NCBI RefSeq assembly: GCF_005796225.1
Contig: NZ_VAHO01000008.1
Coordinates: forward strand, 1-64,000
Length of the DNA: 64,000 nt
Origin: Pseudarthrobacter sp. NamE5
Lineage (GTDB): Bacteria; Actinomycetota; Actinomycetes; Actinomycetales; Micrococcaceae
Reading direction: 5' to 3'
A program made the translations under genes and the position numbers. Below the pieces are notes generated by a model. That model did no database searches. It saw nothing but the letters and a program-made list of their open reading frames with translations, and was not told the origin of the DNA. This document shows positions 16,689-26,761 of the stretch, piece by piece. Each line of letters begins with the position of its first letter. The stretch's first letter is position 1.

Positions 16689-17564
16689 TCAACGCACCGC
16701 AACCCGGATCCGGTTGCGCCATGGATCCTCAAACCGCAGTTCGGCTCCAGTGTGGTGGGCAGCAACGCCGGCGACCCTGAGGCGGTCTGCGAGGGCGCCG
16801 ACGTCGTCCCCTGACGGGACCTCGATGAGCACCTCGCCGAGGCCGAGGGTGTCCTTCCGCGGCCCGGCGCCGCGGCTGTTCCACACGTTCATGGCCATGT
16901 GGTGGTGGTAGCGCCCCGCCGAGACAAACAGCGCCTGCCCATGCCAGCCGGCGGTCTTCTCGAAGCCAAGTGTCCCCACGTAGAAGTCGCGCGCCGTCTG
17001 GACGTCGCCCACCTGCAGGTGCACGTGGCCCACTCCTGCCACACTGCCGCGCTGGCGTTCGAGGGATTCCTCGGTGAGGTGCTGCTCAAGGTACCGCTGC
17101 GGCGGCAGCGCCAGGCTGTCCATCACCACATCCGTGCCGTTCCAGGACCAGTTGCTGCGCGGCCGGTCCCAGTAGAGCTCAATCCCGTTGCCCTCGGGAT
17201 CGTTGAAGTAGAACGCCTCGCTGACCAGGTGGTCGGCACTGCCCGTGAAGGAACGGGGTTCGTACTGCGCTGCAGTGGCGATGGTGGCAGCCAAATCCGC
17301 CTGGTTCTCGAACAGCAGCGCAGTGTGGAAGAGCCCGGCTTCCCCCCTGCCCGGAAGGTTCAGCCCGGGAGCCGGAGCAAGGTGCACCAACGGCTTCTGC
17401 AGCCGCCCGAGGTACAGGCCGCCGTCCTGTTCGGCGACAACCTCAAGGCCAAGGGCCCGCTGGTAATAGTCAGTCATGACCCTCATGTCGCCCACCTTGA
17501 GCATGACAGTGCCCATCGCGAGGTCGGCAGGAAGAAGATCCTGGCTGGCGGCTTGTGCAGTCAT
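16689..17564 (-). CDS. Two-domain VOC protein, catechol 2,3-dioxygenase-like (CatE/MhqO type)
   Basis: The 291-residue protein has two glyoxalase/VOC modules. The first begins at MGTVMLKVGDMRVMTDYYQRALGLEV and the second at GHVHLQVGDVQTARDFYVGTLGFEK. Candidate metal ligands are His in VGHVHLQV, His in HHHMAMNVW and Glu in GIELYWDRP. Relatives in Bacillus (CatE/YfiE, MhqO) open catechol or quinone-derived rings and are induced by quinone stress. GGGAG lies six bases before the ATG. The promoter just upstream contains a perfect palindrome, which fits control by a MarR-type repressor. The exact substrate is not visible. Confidence 0.82.
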   Translation of the reverse strand: MTAQAASQDLLPADLAMGTVMLKVGDMRVMTDYYQRALGLEVVAEQDGGLYLGRLQKPLVHLAPAPGLNLPGRGEAGLFHTALLFENQADLAATIATAAQYEPRSFTGSADHLVSEAFYFNDPEGNGIELYWDRPRSNWSWNGTDVVMDSLALPPQRYLEQHLTEESLERQRGSVAGVGHVHLQVGDVQTARDFYVGTLGFEKTAGWHGQALFVSAGRYHHHMAMNVWNSRGAGPRKDTLGLGEVLIEVPSGDDVGALADRLRVAGVAAHHTGAELRFEDPWRNRIRVAVR

Positions 17565-17616
17565 TGAGAACTCCCGGTGGTCGGGGCCGTCCTGGAGCAG
17601 AGGCCTTTCACTCTTA

Positions 17617-17645
17617 AGATTACTTGAAGCTTCAATTTATTCCAA
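17617..17645 (-). promoter_or_regulatory. Promoter with embedded palindromic operator for the VOC gene
   Basis: On the minus strand TTGGAA (17645-17640) and TAATCT (17622-17617) are 17 bases apart. The spacer holds the perfect 12-bp palindrome TTGAAGCTTCAA (17624-17635). A repressor bound there would block RNA polymerase. The form resembles operators of MarR-family regulators that respond to quinones, which suits the VOC dioxygenase downstream. No such regulator gene is adjacent. Confidence 0.65.
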
Positions 17646-17675
17646 GCCTGCAGGTAAAACTTGTGCCGCCGGTTC

Positions 17676-18758
17676 TCAGCCGACCACCTGCCCGCGGAGG
17701 ACAACATGCGCGGGCTCCTTCACCGCTCCGGGCACCTTCCGCGGATCGTCGCGGAAGACGACGACGTCCGCGGGTGCTCCCTCCCGGATTCCCGCCGCCC
17801 CGAGCCACGTCCGCGCACTCCACGCAGCCGCATCCAGGGCAGCTGGCATGGGCAGTCCTGCTGCGTGCAGGGCAAGGATTTCGTCGGCGATCCTGCCGTG
17901 CCGGATGACGCTGCCGGCATCGGTACCGGCATAGATCCGCACCCCTGCCTCATATGCCTCAAGCACCCGCTCTGCCCGCTGTTGCCACAGCGACCGCATG
18001 TGCGCAGCGTACCGCGGAAACTTCCGTTCTGCCCGGGCGGCAATGTCCGGAAAGGTGGCGATGTTGATCAGGGTGGGCACAATCGGTACCTGCTGCTCCA
18101 TGAACCGGGCAAGGTGCCGTGGCAGCAGTCCAGTGGCGTGCTCCACGCAGTCGATCCCGGCATCGAGCACGTCGTCGAGCGTGTCTTCGGCAAAGCAGTG
18201 CGCCGTGACCCGTGCGCCCTCGTCGTGGGCTGCATGCACAGCATCACGGACGACGGCGGGCGGAAAGGAAGGCGCGAGGTCGCCGGCGTCCCGGTCAATC
18301 CAGTCGGCAACGAGTTTGACCCACCCGTCGCCGGCCCGGGCCTGCTTTCGGACGGCTTCCACCAGGCCATCGGGTTCAACCTCCTCCGCGAACCCCCGCA
18401 GGTACCGGCGGGTGCGTGCAACGTGCCGGCCGGCGCGGATGATCACCGGGACGCCGCTGCGGCCCTGCAGCCATCGTGTATCAGCAGGGGACCCCGCGTC
18501 GCGGACCAGCAGGGTGCCGGCGGCAAGATCCGTCCGGGCCTGTTCTTCGGCAACGGCAGGATCAACCGGCCCGTCCGGACCGAGACCAATGTGGCAGTGC
18601 GCGTCCACGAAACCCGGCAGCACCCAGCCGTCCAAAAGCATGTCGGGCCCCTGCTTGGGGCGGGTGAAGGTCAGTGTTCCGCCAACTGACCAGAGCCCTT
18701 GCTGCTCACGGTGGGGCCCGGTCAGAACCGTCCCGGTGAACCCGATGATTTCCGGCAT
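17676..18758 (-). CDS. Amidohydrolase family protein (imidazolonepropionase-like)
   Basis: This 360-residue metal-dependent hydrolase shows the ligands of the amidohydrolase superfamily: His54 and His56 in DAHCHIG, Lys in GWVKLVADW, His in VTAHCF, His in VEHATG and Asp in GTDAGSVI. A short beta-sandwich segment flanks the barrel at both ends. The substrate is unknown; relatives act on imidazolonepropionate, prolyl peptides or lactones. ATG 18758 follows AAGAAGGGG. It is divergent from thiC, with the TPP riboswitch between them, and precedes the VOC gene on the same strand. Confidence 0.85.
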   Translation of the reverse strand: MPEIIGFTGTVLTGPHREQQGLWSVGGTLTFTRPKQGPDMLLDGWVLPGFVDAHCHIGLGPDGPVDPAVAEEQARTDLAAGTLLVRDAGSPADTRWLQGRSGVPVIIRAGRHVARTRRYLRGFAEEVEPDGLVEAVRKQARAGDGWVKLVADWIDRDAGDLAPSFPPAVVRDAVHAAHDEGARVTAHCFAEDTLDDVLDAGIDCVEHATGLLPRHLARFMEQQVPIVPTLINIATFPDIAARAERKFPRYAAHMRSLWQQRAERVLEAYEAGVRIYAGTDAGSVIRHGRIADEILALHAAGLPMPAALDAAAWSARTWLGAAGIREGAPADVVVFRDDPRKVPGAVKEPAHVVLRGQVVG

Positions 18759-18852
18759 GCGCACCCCTTCTTCTTCGCCCGTCAGGCTAGCACCGCAATA
18801 TGACAACCGTTTTTCCTTTACCCGCCGGGGCGCTGTGGTAGCTTCGTTCCTG

Positions 18853-20785
<1,933 letters not shown>

Positions 20786-20800
20786 CGGTCCCTACACGCA

Positions 20801-20837
20801 CCCGTCCGGCTGGCAATTTGGGGGCCGGCCGGACGGG
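20801..20837. terminator. Hairpin between convergent thiC and the alpha/beta hydrolase gene
   Basis: A 14-bp stem with one G-T pair joins 20801-20814 (CCCGTCCGGCTGGC) and 20824-20837 around a 9-nt loop. It lies 15 bases after the thiC stop and 19 bases after that of the opposing gene. No T-run is seen on either side. Confidence 0.6.
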
Positions 20838-20856
20838 GCTGCACCCCGGGAGGGAG

Positions 20857-21588
20857 TCAGGACGCGCGTGCCTGCACCCGGCTGGCGTCGCTGATGAAGG
20901 ACCGGATGATGCGGTCCCCCTCGGCGGAGTCATGGGGCCGGTGACCGCCTGCGGCAGTGCGGTGGATGGCCCCGGTCTCCCGGAGGTAGCCGGCAATTTC
21001 CTCATACAGTGGTTCCCAGCCGCCGGTGAGGACGAGCGTGGGCACCCCGGGCACGATGTGCAGCGGAGCTTCCCAGGAAGGCGCCTGCAGCCGCAGCCGC
21101 CTGGCAGAGCGTTTCTCCTCCGCCGTGGCCGGCAGCTGAAGATCGGTGGCGTAGACTCTGCGGACGAATTCCCGCTGGAAGTCCTCGTCATTGAGCTGGT
21201 GCCGGACGGCGAACAGGGGCTGCATTAACCCGATGTGTGCCGACGTGGCCGGCAGTTCGGCGGTCAGGGACAGGCAGTCCGGTTCCACCAGCGTCAGCGA
21301 GTAGACCAAATCGGGACGTTCGACGGCGGCCATCATCGCTGCGATGGCGCCCTGGGAATGTGCCACAACGTGTCCGCCGGCGATGCCGCGGCCGTCATCG
21401 ACAAGGGAACGCAGCAGGATGCGGGCATCCTCCTCGAAAGAGGACTCGACGGGTTCAGCTGTGGGATGGTATCCGTGCCGGCGCAGGAACAGGGCGTCGA
21501 AGGACAGGGCCATGCCATGCTGCCGGGGCCATGCCGCAGCACCGAAGCTCCCCGCGCCGTGCACGAACACTACCCTCTGCTTGAACAT
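20857..21588 (-). CDS. Alpha/beta hydrolase
   Basis: The 243-residue protein has the alpha/beta hydrolase fold with oxyanion-hole VFVHGAGSFG near residues 7-16 and the nucleophile elbow AHSQGA (Ser78). A catalytic His is likely in AAGGHRPHD near the C terminus; the acid may be the Glu or Asp in TLVEPDCLS or VLTGGWEP. Relatives include esterases and haloperoxidase-like hydrolases. It has no signal peptide. It lies downstream of ffh on the same strand, 102 bases away, behind a hairpin, and probably has its own promoter. The substrate is unknown. Confidence 0.85.
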   Translation of the reverse strand: MFKQRVVFVHGAGSFGAAAWPRQHGMALSFDALFLRRHGYHPTAEPVESSFEEDARILLRSLVDDGRGIAGGHVVAHSQGAIAAMMAAVERPDLVYSLTLVEPDCLSLTAELPATSAHIGLMQPLFAVRHQLNDEDFQREFVRRVYATDLQLPATAEEKRSARRLRLQAPSWEAPLHIVPGVPTLVLTGGWEPLYEEIAGYLRETGAIHRTAAGGHRPHDSAEGDRIIRSFISDASRVQARAS

Positions 21589-21626
21589 GACCCAACCCTA
21601 TTCCACGACAGCGACAACCCAAGTAA

Positions 21627-21674
21627 GTAGCAGCAGGTGGCGTTCTGAGCCTTCACAACGACATCTGCTGCTAC
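21627..21674 (-). terminator. Hairpin downstream of ffh
   Basis: GTAGCAGCAGGTG (21627-21639) pairs with CATCTGCTGCTAC (21662-21674) through 13 positions, one of them G-T, across a 22-nt loop. It lies 16 bases after the ffh stop. The loop is long for an intrinsic terminator and no T-run is clear, so its strength is uncertain. Confidence 0.5.
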
Positions 21675-21690
21675 CGGGTTGGGGATGCTG

Positions 21691-23274
21691 TTACTTGCCG
21701 AGGAACTTGTCGAAGCCCTTGGGCAGGTTCAGCTGGGAAGGATCGAAATCACCCGGCTGCTGGCCGAAGGCTGCTCCGGTTGGAAGCGCCTTGGCAGCGT
21801 TGGCCCGGCGGGCCTCGGCTTCCTTGCGCTCCTGCGCAGCCTTGGCCGGGTTGCCGGACTTGGCCTTCTTCTTGGGCGCGTTCTTGGCGTTCTTCCGGGC
21901 CCCGCCGCCGGCACCGGGCAGTCCCGGCATTCCGGGCATTCCCGGCATGCCGCCCTGGGCCATCTTCTTCATCATTTTCTGGGCCTGGGCAAAGCGCTCC
22001 AGCAGGCCGTTGACCTCGGACACGTGGACTCCGGAACCGCGGGCGATGCGGGCACGGCGTGAACCGTTGATGATCTTGGGAGCCACGCGCTCGTGCGGGG
22101 TCATGGACCGCACAATGGCCTCCACGCGGTCGATCTCGCGCTCGTCGAACTGCTCCAGCTGCTGGCGGATGTTCTGGGCACCCGGCATCATCATGAGCAT
22201 CTTCTTCATGGAGCCCATGTTGCGGATCTGCTGCATCTGGGCGAGGAAGTCCTCAAGGGTGAAGTCCTCCTGGTCGGCGAACTTCTTCGCCATCCGGGCT
22301 GCCTCGTCCTTGTCCCAGGACTTCTCCGCCTGCTCGATCAGGGTGAGGACATCACCCATGTCCAAGATGCGCGAAGCCATCCGGTCCGGGTGGAAGAGTT
22401 CGAAGTCGTCCAGGCCTTCGCCGGTGGACGCAAACATGACCGGCTTGCCGGTGACCGACGCGACCGAAAGGGCGGCGCCGCCGCGGGCGTCGCCGTCGAG
22501 CTTTGACAGGACGATGCCGGTGAAATTGACGCCCTCATCGAAGGCAAGCGCCGTGTTCACGGCGTCCTGGCCGATCATCGAGTCGATGACGAACAGGACC
22601 TCGTTGGGAACGATGGCGCGGCGGATCTGGCGCGCCTGCTCCATCATGTCAGTATCCACGCCCAGGCGGCCGGCGGTGTCAACGATCACGACGTCGTGCA
22701 GCTTCTGCCGGGCTTCCTCCACGCCCGCACGGGCAACCGCTACAGGATCGCCTGCGGGCTGGTCGAGCTCGGTGGACGTGGCACCGGGGTGGGGCGCGAA
22801 CACCGGTACCTTGGCGCGCTGGCCCACCACCTGGAGCTGGGTGACGGCGTTGGGTCGCTGGAGGTCGCACGCCACCAGCATGGGGCTGTGGCCCTGGGCT
22901 TTGAGCCACTTGGACAACTTGCCGGCGAGGGTGGTCTTACCGGCACCCTGGAGGCCGGCCAGCATGATGATGGTGGGGCCGTTCTTGGCCAGGCGGATCC
23001 GGCGGGTTTCGCCGCCGAGGATCTCCACGAGTTCCTCGTTGACGATCTTCACGATCTGCTGGCTCGGGTTCAGTGCACCCGAAACCTCGGCACCCAGTGC
23101 GCGTTCGCGGACCCGGCCGGTGAACTCACGGACTACTGGTACGGCAACGTCGGCGTCCAAAAGGGCACGGCGGATCTCGCGGACTGTTGCATCAACATCG
23201 GCCTCGGTGAGGCGGCCTTTTCCGCGGAGATTCCTAAAGGTTGCTGTCAACCGGTCAGAGAGTGAATTGAACAC
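21691..23274 (-). CDS. ffh: Signal recognition particle protein Ffh (SRP54)
   Basis: Ffh binds signal sequences emerging from the ribosome together with 4.5S RNA and delivers them to FtsY. The N domain is followed by the GTPase with P-loop GLQGAGKT (107-114), DTAGRLGVD and TKLDGDARGG. The methionine-rich M domain starts near residue 330 and contains MKKMLMMMPGAQ. The tail carries MPGMPGMPGLPG repeats. The start is GTG, preceded by GAAAGAAG. The length is 527 residues. Its receptor ftsY is encoded 5 kb away in the same window. Confidence 0.97.
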   Translation of the reverse strand: MFNSLSDRLTATFRNLRGKGRLTEADVDATVREIRRALLDADVAVPVVREFTGRVRERALGAEVSGALNPSQQIVKIVNEELVEILGGETRRIRLAKNGPTIIMLAGLQGAGKTTLAGKLSKWLKAQGHSPMLVACDLQRPNAVTQLQVVGQRAKVPVFAPHPGATSTELDQPAGDPVAVARAGVEEARQKLHDVVIVDTAGRLGVDTDMMEQARQIRRAIVPNEVLFVIDSMIGQDAVNTALAFDEGVNFTGIVLSKLDGDARGGAALSVASVTGKPVMFASTGEGLDDFELFHPDRMASRILDMGDVLTLIEQAEKSWDKDEAARMAKKFADQEDFTLEDFLAQMQQIRNMGSMKKMLMMMPGAQNIRQQLEQFDEREIDRVEAIVRSMTPHERVAPKIINGSRRARIARGSGVHVSEVNGLLERFAQAQKMMKKMAQGGMPGMPGMPGLPGAGGGARKNAKNAPKKKAKSGNPAKAAQERKEAEARRANAAKALPTGAAFGQQPGDFDPSQLNLPKGFDKFLGK

Positions 23275-23313
23275 GCGACGTGCACTTCTTTCAGTGGATG
23301 ATCGGGACTCGAC

Positions 23314-23341
23314 TATCTAGGGTACCAAGTCGGGACCTCAA
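23314..23341 (-). promoter_or_regulatory. Candidate ffh promoter
   Basis: On the minus strand TTGAGG (23341-23336) and TAGATA (23319-23314) are 16 bases apart, about 40 bases upstream of the ffh GTG. It lies in the 84-base divergent gap shared with zwf. The match is moderate. Confidence 0.35.
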
Positions 23342-23358
23342 GGTGGCATGCTGGCAAA

Positions 23359-24762
23359 ATGACGAGCCAACCAACTGTAAGAACCCTGCTCATCCTCGGC
23401 GCCTCAGGAGACCTCACCGGCCGGCTGCTGCTGCCTGGCCTCGCCCGGCTGGTGGCCAAGGGCCGGGCGGCAGGGCTGCAGCTTGTGGGGGCGGGCTCCG
23501 ATCCCTGGACTCCTGAGCAGTGGCGGGAGCGGGTGCAGGCTTCCTTTGCAGTAGCAGCAGGGTCCGCGGGCCCCGAGGGGAAGGAAGCCCTCCAGGCCCT
23601 GGAAAAGGAAACGGTGTACCACCAGCTGGATGTCACAGCCGACGGCGCCCTCGCGTCGCTGCTTGCCACTCTCGATGGGCCCACCGCCGTCTACTTCGCG
23701 CTGCCGCCCCGGATCAGCCAGCTCGCCTGCGAGTCCCTCCGGCCCGGGCAGGTCCCGGCGGGCACCCGGCTGGTGATGGAAAAACCCTTCGGTTCCAGCG
23801 AGGAATCTGCCCGGTCCCTGAACCAGACCCTGGTCCGGCTGGTCCCCGAAGACCACGTCCACCGCGTTGACCACTTCCTGGGCAAGGCCACAGTGCTGAA
23901 CATCCTTGGCCTGCGCTTCGCGAACAACTTCCTGGAACCTGTGTGGAACCGGCAGCACGTGGAAAAAGTGGAAATTATCTTTGACGAGGACCTGGCGCTG
24001 GAAGGCCGGGCGCGGTATTACGACGGTGCCGGTGCCCTGCGGGACATGATCCAGAGCCACCTCCTGCAGATCATGGCACTGATGGCCATCGAGCCTCCGG
24101 CAAGCATCGGCGAACGTGACCTGCGTGACGCCATTTCCACGGTGCTGCGCGCCAGCAACGTCCGGTCCCCGTATTCCGGCTCCACCCGCCGGGCACGCTA
24201 CACCGCGGGGCAGGTGGCGGGGAAGGACGTTCCGGACTACGCCCGGGAGGAAGGCGTGGACGCGGCGAGGGGAACCGAGACCCTGGCTGAGGTCCAGGTG
24301 AACATCGATAACTGGCGCTGGAAAGGCGTGCCGTTCATCCTGCGGTCCGGCAAGGCGCTGGGTGTGAAACGCAAGGAAGCCGTGGTCACCTTCCGCCCGG
24401 TCCCCCACCTGCCGCAGGGTTTCACCGGCGTCGACTCACCCAACCAGCTCCGGATCGGCTTCGGGCCGGACACCCTGGCCTTTGACGTCGATGTCAACGG
24501 GCCGGGCAACATCTTCAGCTTGGGCCGGGTGACCCTGGATGCGGTGCTGAGCGCATCCGAACTCCTCCCCTACGGCGAAGTCCTTGAAGGTGTGCTGGCC
24601 GGCGACCCGCTGCTGTCGGTCCGCGGCGACACGGCGGAGGAATGCTGGCGGATTGTCGAGCCCGTACTGAAGGCGTGGCAGCAGGATGCGGTGCCGTTGG
24701 AGGAGTACGACGCCGGCTCTGCAGGTCCCGCCGGCTGGCCCACCACTGCAGCCAGGGACTAA
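23359..24762 (+). CDS. zwf: Glucose-6-phosphate dehydrogenase (stand-alone paralog)
   Basis: The enzyme oxidises glucose-6-phosphate to 6-phosphogluconolactone with NADP. The cofactor motif GASGDLTGR (14-22), the substrate-lid motif MEKPFG (140-145) and the active-site motif RVDHFLGK (169-176) are present. The usual active-site reading is R-I-D-H-Y-L-G-K, so this copy has Val and Phe substitutions. At 467 residues it is about 40 shorter than typical Zwf. It stands alone between ffh and glnB, not with tkt, tal and opcA, and may be a second, diverged copy. CATGCT lies exactly six bases before the ATG, suggesting a leaderless transcript. Confidence 0.87.
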   Translation: MTSQPTVRTLLILGASGDLTGRLLLPGLARLVAKGRAAGLQLVGAGSDPWTPEQWRERVQASFAVAAGSAGPEGKEALQALEKETVYHQLDVTADGALASLLATLDGPTAVYFALPPRISQLACESLRPGQVPAGTRLVMEKPFGSSEESARSLNQTLVRLVPEDHVHRVDHFLGKATVLNILGLRFANNFLEPVWNRQHVEKVEIIFDEDLALEGRARYYDGAGALRDMIQSHLLQIMALMAIEPPASIGERDLRDAISTVLRASNVRSPYSGSTRRARYTAGQVAGKDVPDYAREEGVDAARGTETLAEVQVNIDNWRWKGVPFILRSGKALGVKRKEAVVTFRPVPHLPQGFTGVDSPNQLRIGFGPDTLAFDVDVNGPGNIFSLGRVTLDAVLSASELLPYGEVLEGVLAGDPLLSVRGDTAEECWRIVEPVLKAWQQDAVPLEEYDAGSAGPAGWPTTAARD

Positions 24763-24767
24763 GAGGG

Positions 24768-24822
24768 ACAACAGCAGGGCGGGCAGGAAACCTTCCGGTT
24801 TTCCTGCCCGCCCTGCTGTTGT
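24768..24822. terminator. Very strong bidirectional terminator between zwf and glnB
   Basis: A perfect 23-bp stem pairs 24768-24790 with 24800-24822 around a 9-nt loop. It is the longest uninterrupted hairpin that I found in the window. The arms run from an AC-rich end to AAA at the loop, so U-rich sequence lies on either exit side. It starts 5 bases after the zwf stop and separates it from the convergent glnB. Confidence 0.85.
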
Positions 24823-24839
24823 TGCCTTGTGTTGCTGCC

Positions 24840-25178
24840 CTAGATGGCTGCGACGCCGCGTTCGCCGGTGCGGACCCGGACCGCCTCGGAGACGTCCATG
24901 GTCCAGACCTTGCCGTCCCCGGCCCGGCCCGTGTTCGAACTGGCGATAATGACGTCCAGGATGTCGTCGGCCTGTTCGTCCGTGGCCAGGACCTCGACGC
25001 GGATCTTCGGCAGCAGGTCCACGTTGTACTCCGCACCGCGGTAGACCTCCGTATACCCGCGCTGCCGGCCGTAGCCGCTGGCCGCGCTGACCGTCAGACC
25101 CTGCACGCCGTAGGCCTCCAGTCCTTCCCGGATGGCTTCGAGCTTTTCCGGCCTGACGATCGCAGTAATCAGTTTCAT
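24840..25178 (-). CDS. glnB: Nitrogen regulatory protein P-II (GlnB/GlnK)
   Basis: PII is a trimeric sensor of 2-oxoglutarate, ATP and ADP that controls the ammonium transporter and nitrogen regulation. The 112-residue sequence starts MKLITAIVRPEKLEAIREGLEAYGVQGLTV and has the T-loop RGYTEVYRGAEYNVDLLPK, with Tyr51 as the residue modified (adenylylated in actinobacteria). The C-terminal GDGKVWTMDVSEAVRVRTGERG is also diagnostic. Its ATG overlaps the amtB stop, so it is coupled to the transporter it regulates. No glnD gene follows; a zwf-like gene and ffh come next. Confidence 0.96.
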   Translation of the reverse strand: MKLITAIVRPEKLEAIREGLEAYGVQGLTVSAASGYGRQRGYTEVYRGAEYNVDLLPKIRVEVLATDEQADDILDVIIASSNTGRAGDGKVWTMDVSEAVRVRTGERGVAAI

Positions 25179-26536
25179 GCCCCCACGCTTTCCTTACCTG
25201 TTGCTGATTCGGTCTTCTGCGCATCCGCCGTTGCTGCGGAAGCCTGCGCCTTGTCCGTCTGGGTCTTGCCGGTAATCATGTCGTGCAGCGGCTGGAAGCT
25301 TCCGCCGTGGCCACCGACGCCGAACTCGTAGGCGGTCTCGGCGTGCAGGCTGAGGTCTACACCCACCGTTTCCTGTTCCTGCGAGACCCGGAAGCCCATG
25401 GTCTTGTGGATGGCCAGGGCGATGATCGCCGTCAGGATGGCCGAATAGGCGATGGCGATGCCTGCCGCTGCGAGCTGTGCCCACATCTGTGCCATGCCGC
25501 CGCCGTAGAAGAGGCCGCCGCCCACACCGTCGGTGGGCAGTGCAATGAAGCCCAGTGCAACGGTGCCGATAATGCCGGAGACAAGGTGTACGCCCACGAC
25601 GTCCAGCGAGTCATCGAAGCCCCAGCGGAACTTCAGGCCCACGGCCAGGGCAGAGGCCACACCGGCCACGACGCCGAGGCCGAGTGCTCCGACCGGGCTG
25701 ACGTTGGCACAGGCGGGGGTGATGGCGACGAGGCCTGCAACGACGCCGGAGGCTGCACCCAGCGAGGTGGGGTGGCCGTCGCGGATTCGCTCGGTAACAA
25801 GCCAGCCGAGCATTGCGGCAGCGGGGGCGGCGAGGGTGTTCACCCAGATCAGGCCGCCCTGTTCCGCGGTGGCGGCAGCGCCGCCGTTGAAGCCGAACCA
25901 GCCGAACCACAGCATGGCTGCTCCAAGCATCACGAACGGGATGTTGTGCGGGCGGTGGTTCGGGTCCTTGCCGAAGCCCTTGCGGTTGCCGATGATCAGG
26001 ACGAGGACCAGCGCTGCAACGCCGGCGTTGATGTGGACAACGGTGCCGCCTGCGAAGTCGATCGCCGGGCCGAGGGCCTGACCCACTGCGCCTTCGGGAC
26101 CGAAGAGTCCGCCGCCCCACACCATGTATGCCAGGGGGCAGTAGACCAGCGTGACCCAGACCGGCACGAAGACACTCCAGGCGCCGAACTTGGCCCGGTC
26201 CGCGATGGCGCCGCTGATCAGGGCGACGGTGATGATGGCGAAGGTGGCGGCGTAGCCGACCTTGATCAGCCCGTCAGGGGTGTCGATGCCTTCCAGTCCG
26301 AACGTGGCAAACGGGTTGCCGACGATCTGCAGGAAGCCCTCGCCGGAGCTCATGGAAGCGCCCCAGAGAACCCAGACAACTCCCACCATGCCAATGGAGA
26401 TAAAGCTCATCATCATCATGTTCAGCGCGGCTTTGGCCCGGGTCATGCCGCCGTAGAAAAATGCCAGACCCGGTGTCATGAGCAGCACAAGCGCCGCCGA
26501 CACCATAATCCATACGTGACCTGCGGAAAGTTCCAT
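25175..26536 (-). CDS. amtB: Ammonium transporter AmtB
   Basis: AmtB is a trimeric inner-membrane channel for ammonium. The 453-residue protein has about 11 hydrophobic segments and the family blocks MTPGLAFFYGGMTRAKAALNMMMMSF, VWGGGLFG, DFAGGTVVHINAGVAALVL and GFDDSLDVVGVHLVSGIIGT with the pore histidines. ATG 26536 is preceded by AAGGA; the open frame further upstream has no homology. It is followed directly by glnB with a four-base overlap. A GlnR-like sequence lies about 110 bases upstream, fitting induction under nitrogen limitation. Confidence 0.96.
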   Translation of the reverse strand: MELSAGHVWIMVSAALVLLMTPGLAFFYGGMTRAKAALNMMMMSFISIGMVGVVWVLWGASMSSGEGFLQIVGNPFATFGLEGIDTPDGLIKVGYAATFAIITVALISGAIADRAKFGAWSVFVPVWVTLVYCPLAYMVWGGGLFGPEGAVGQALGPAIDFAGGTVVHINAGVAALVLVLIIGNRKGFGKDPNHRPHNIPFVMLGAAMLWFGWFGFNGGAAATAEQGGLIWVNTLAAPAAAMLGWLVTERIRDGHPTSLGAASGVVAGLVAITPACANVSPVGALGLGVVAGVASALAVGLKFRWGFDDSLDVVGVHLVSGIIGTVALGFIALPTDGVGGGLFYGGGMAQMWAQLAAAGIAIAYSAILTAIIALAIHKTMGFRVSQEQETVGVDLSLHAETAYEFGVGGHGGSFQPLHDMITGKTQTDKAQASAATADAQKTESATGKESVGA

Positions 26537-26643
26537 GGTGCACGTCCTTCCTGATCGAAACTGCGGAGATGATCCGCCTGCCAACGCCTTTTGCGTCCTG
26601 TAAAAAGTGTGTCGGCGCTGTGTTTCGCCCACGAAGGTTTTAG

Positions 26644-26659
26644 GTTGCGTGGCTGTTAC
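26644..26659 (-). promoter_or_regulatory. GlnR-box-like sequence upstream of amtB
   Basis: The minus strand reads GTAAC-AGCCAC-GCAAC, which fits the actinobacterial GlnR half-site arrangement gTnAC-n6-GnAAC. Only one clear copy is seen, and many GlnR sites have two, so this is tentative. The surrounding 26537-26761 gap contains no other clear element except the MFS gene's ribosome site. Confidence 0.35.
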
Positions 26660-26761
26660 AACAACCTCTAGGAAGTAAATGGTGCATATCCGGCTTGTTA
26701 CGGTTATGTTTCCCCTCCCCCGCCGGTGCCCGGCACAGACGTATGCAAGGACCTCTCGACC

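Noticed and set aside
21344..23320. Open frame of 658 codons on the plus strand
   Set aside because: It is the antisense of ffh and the hydrolase gene and has no recognisable domain.
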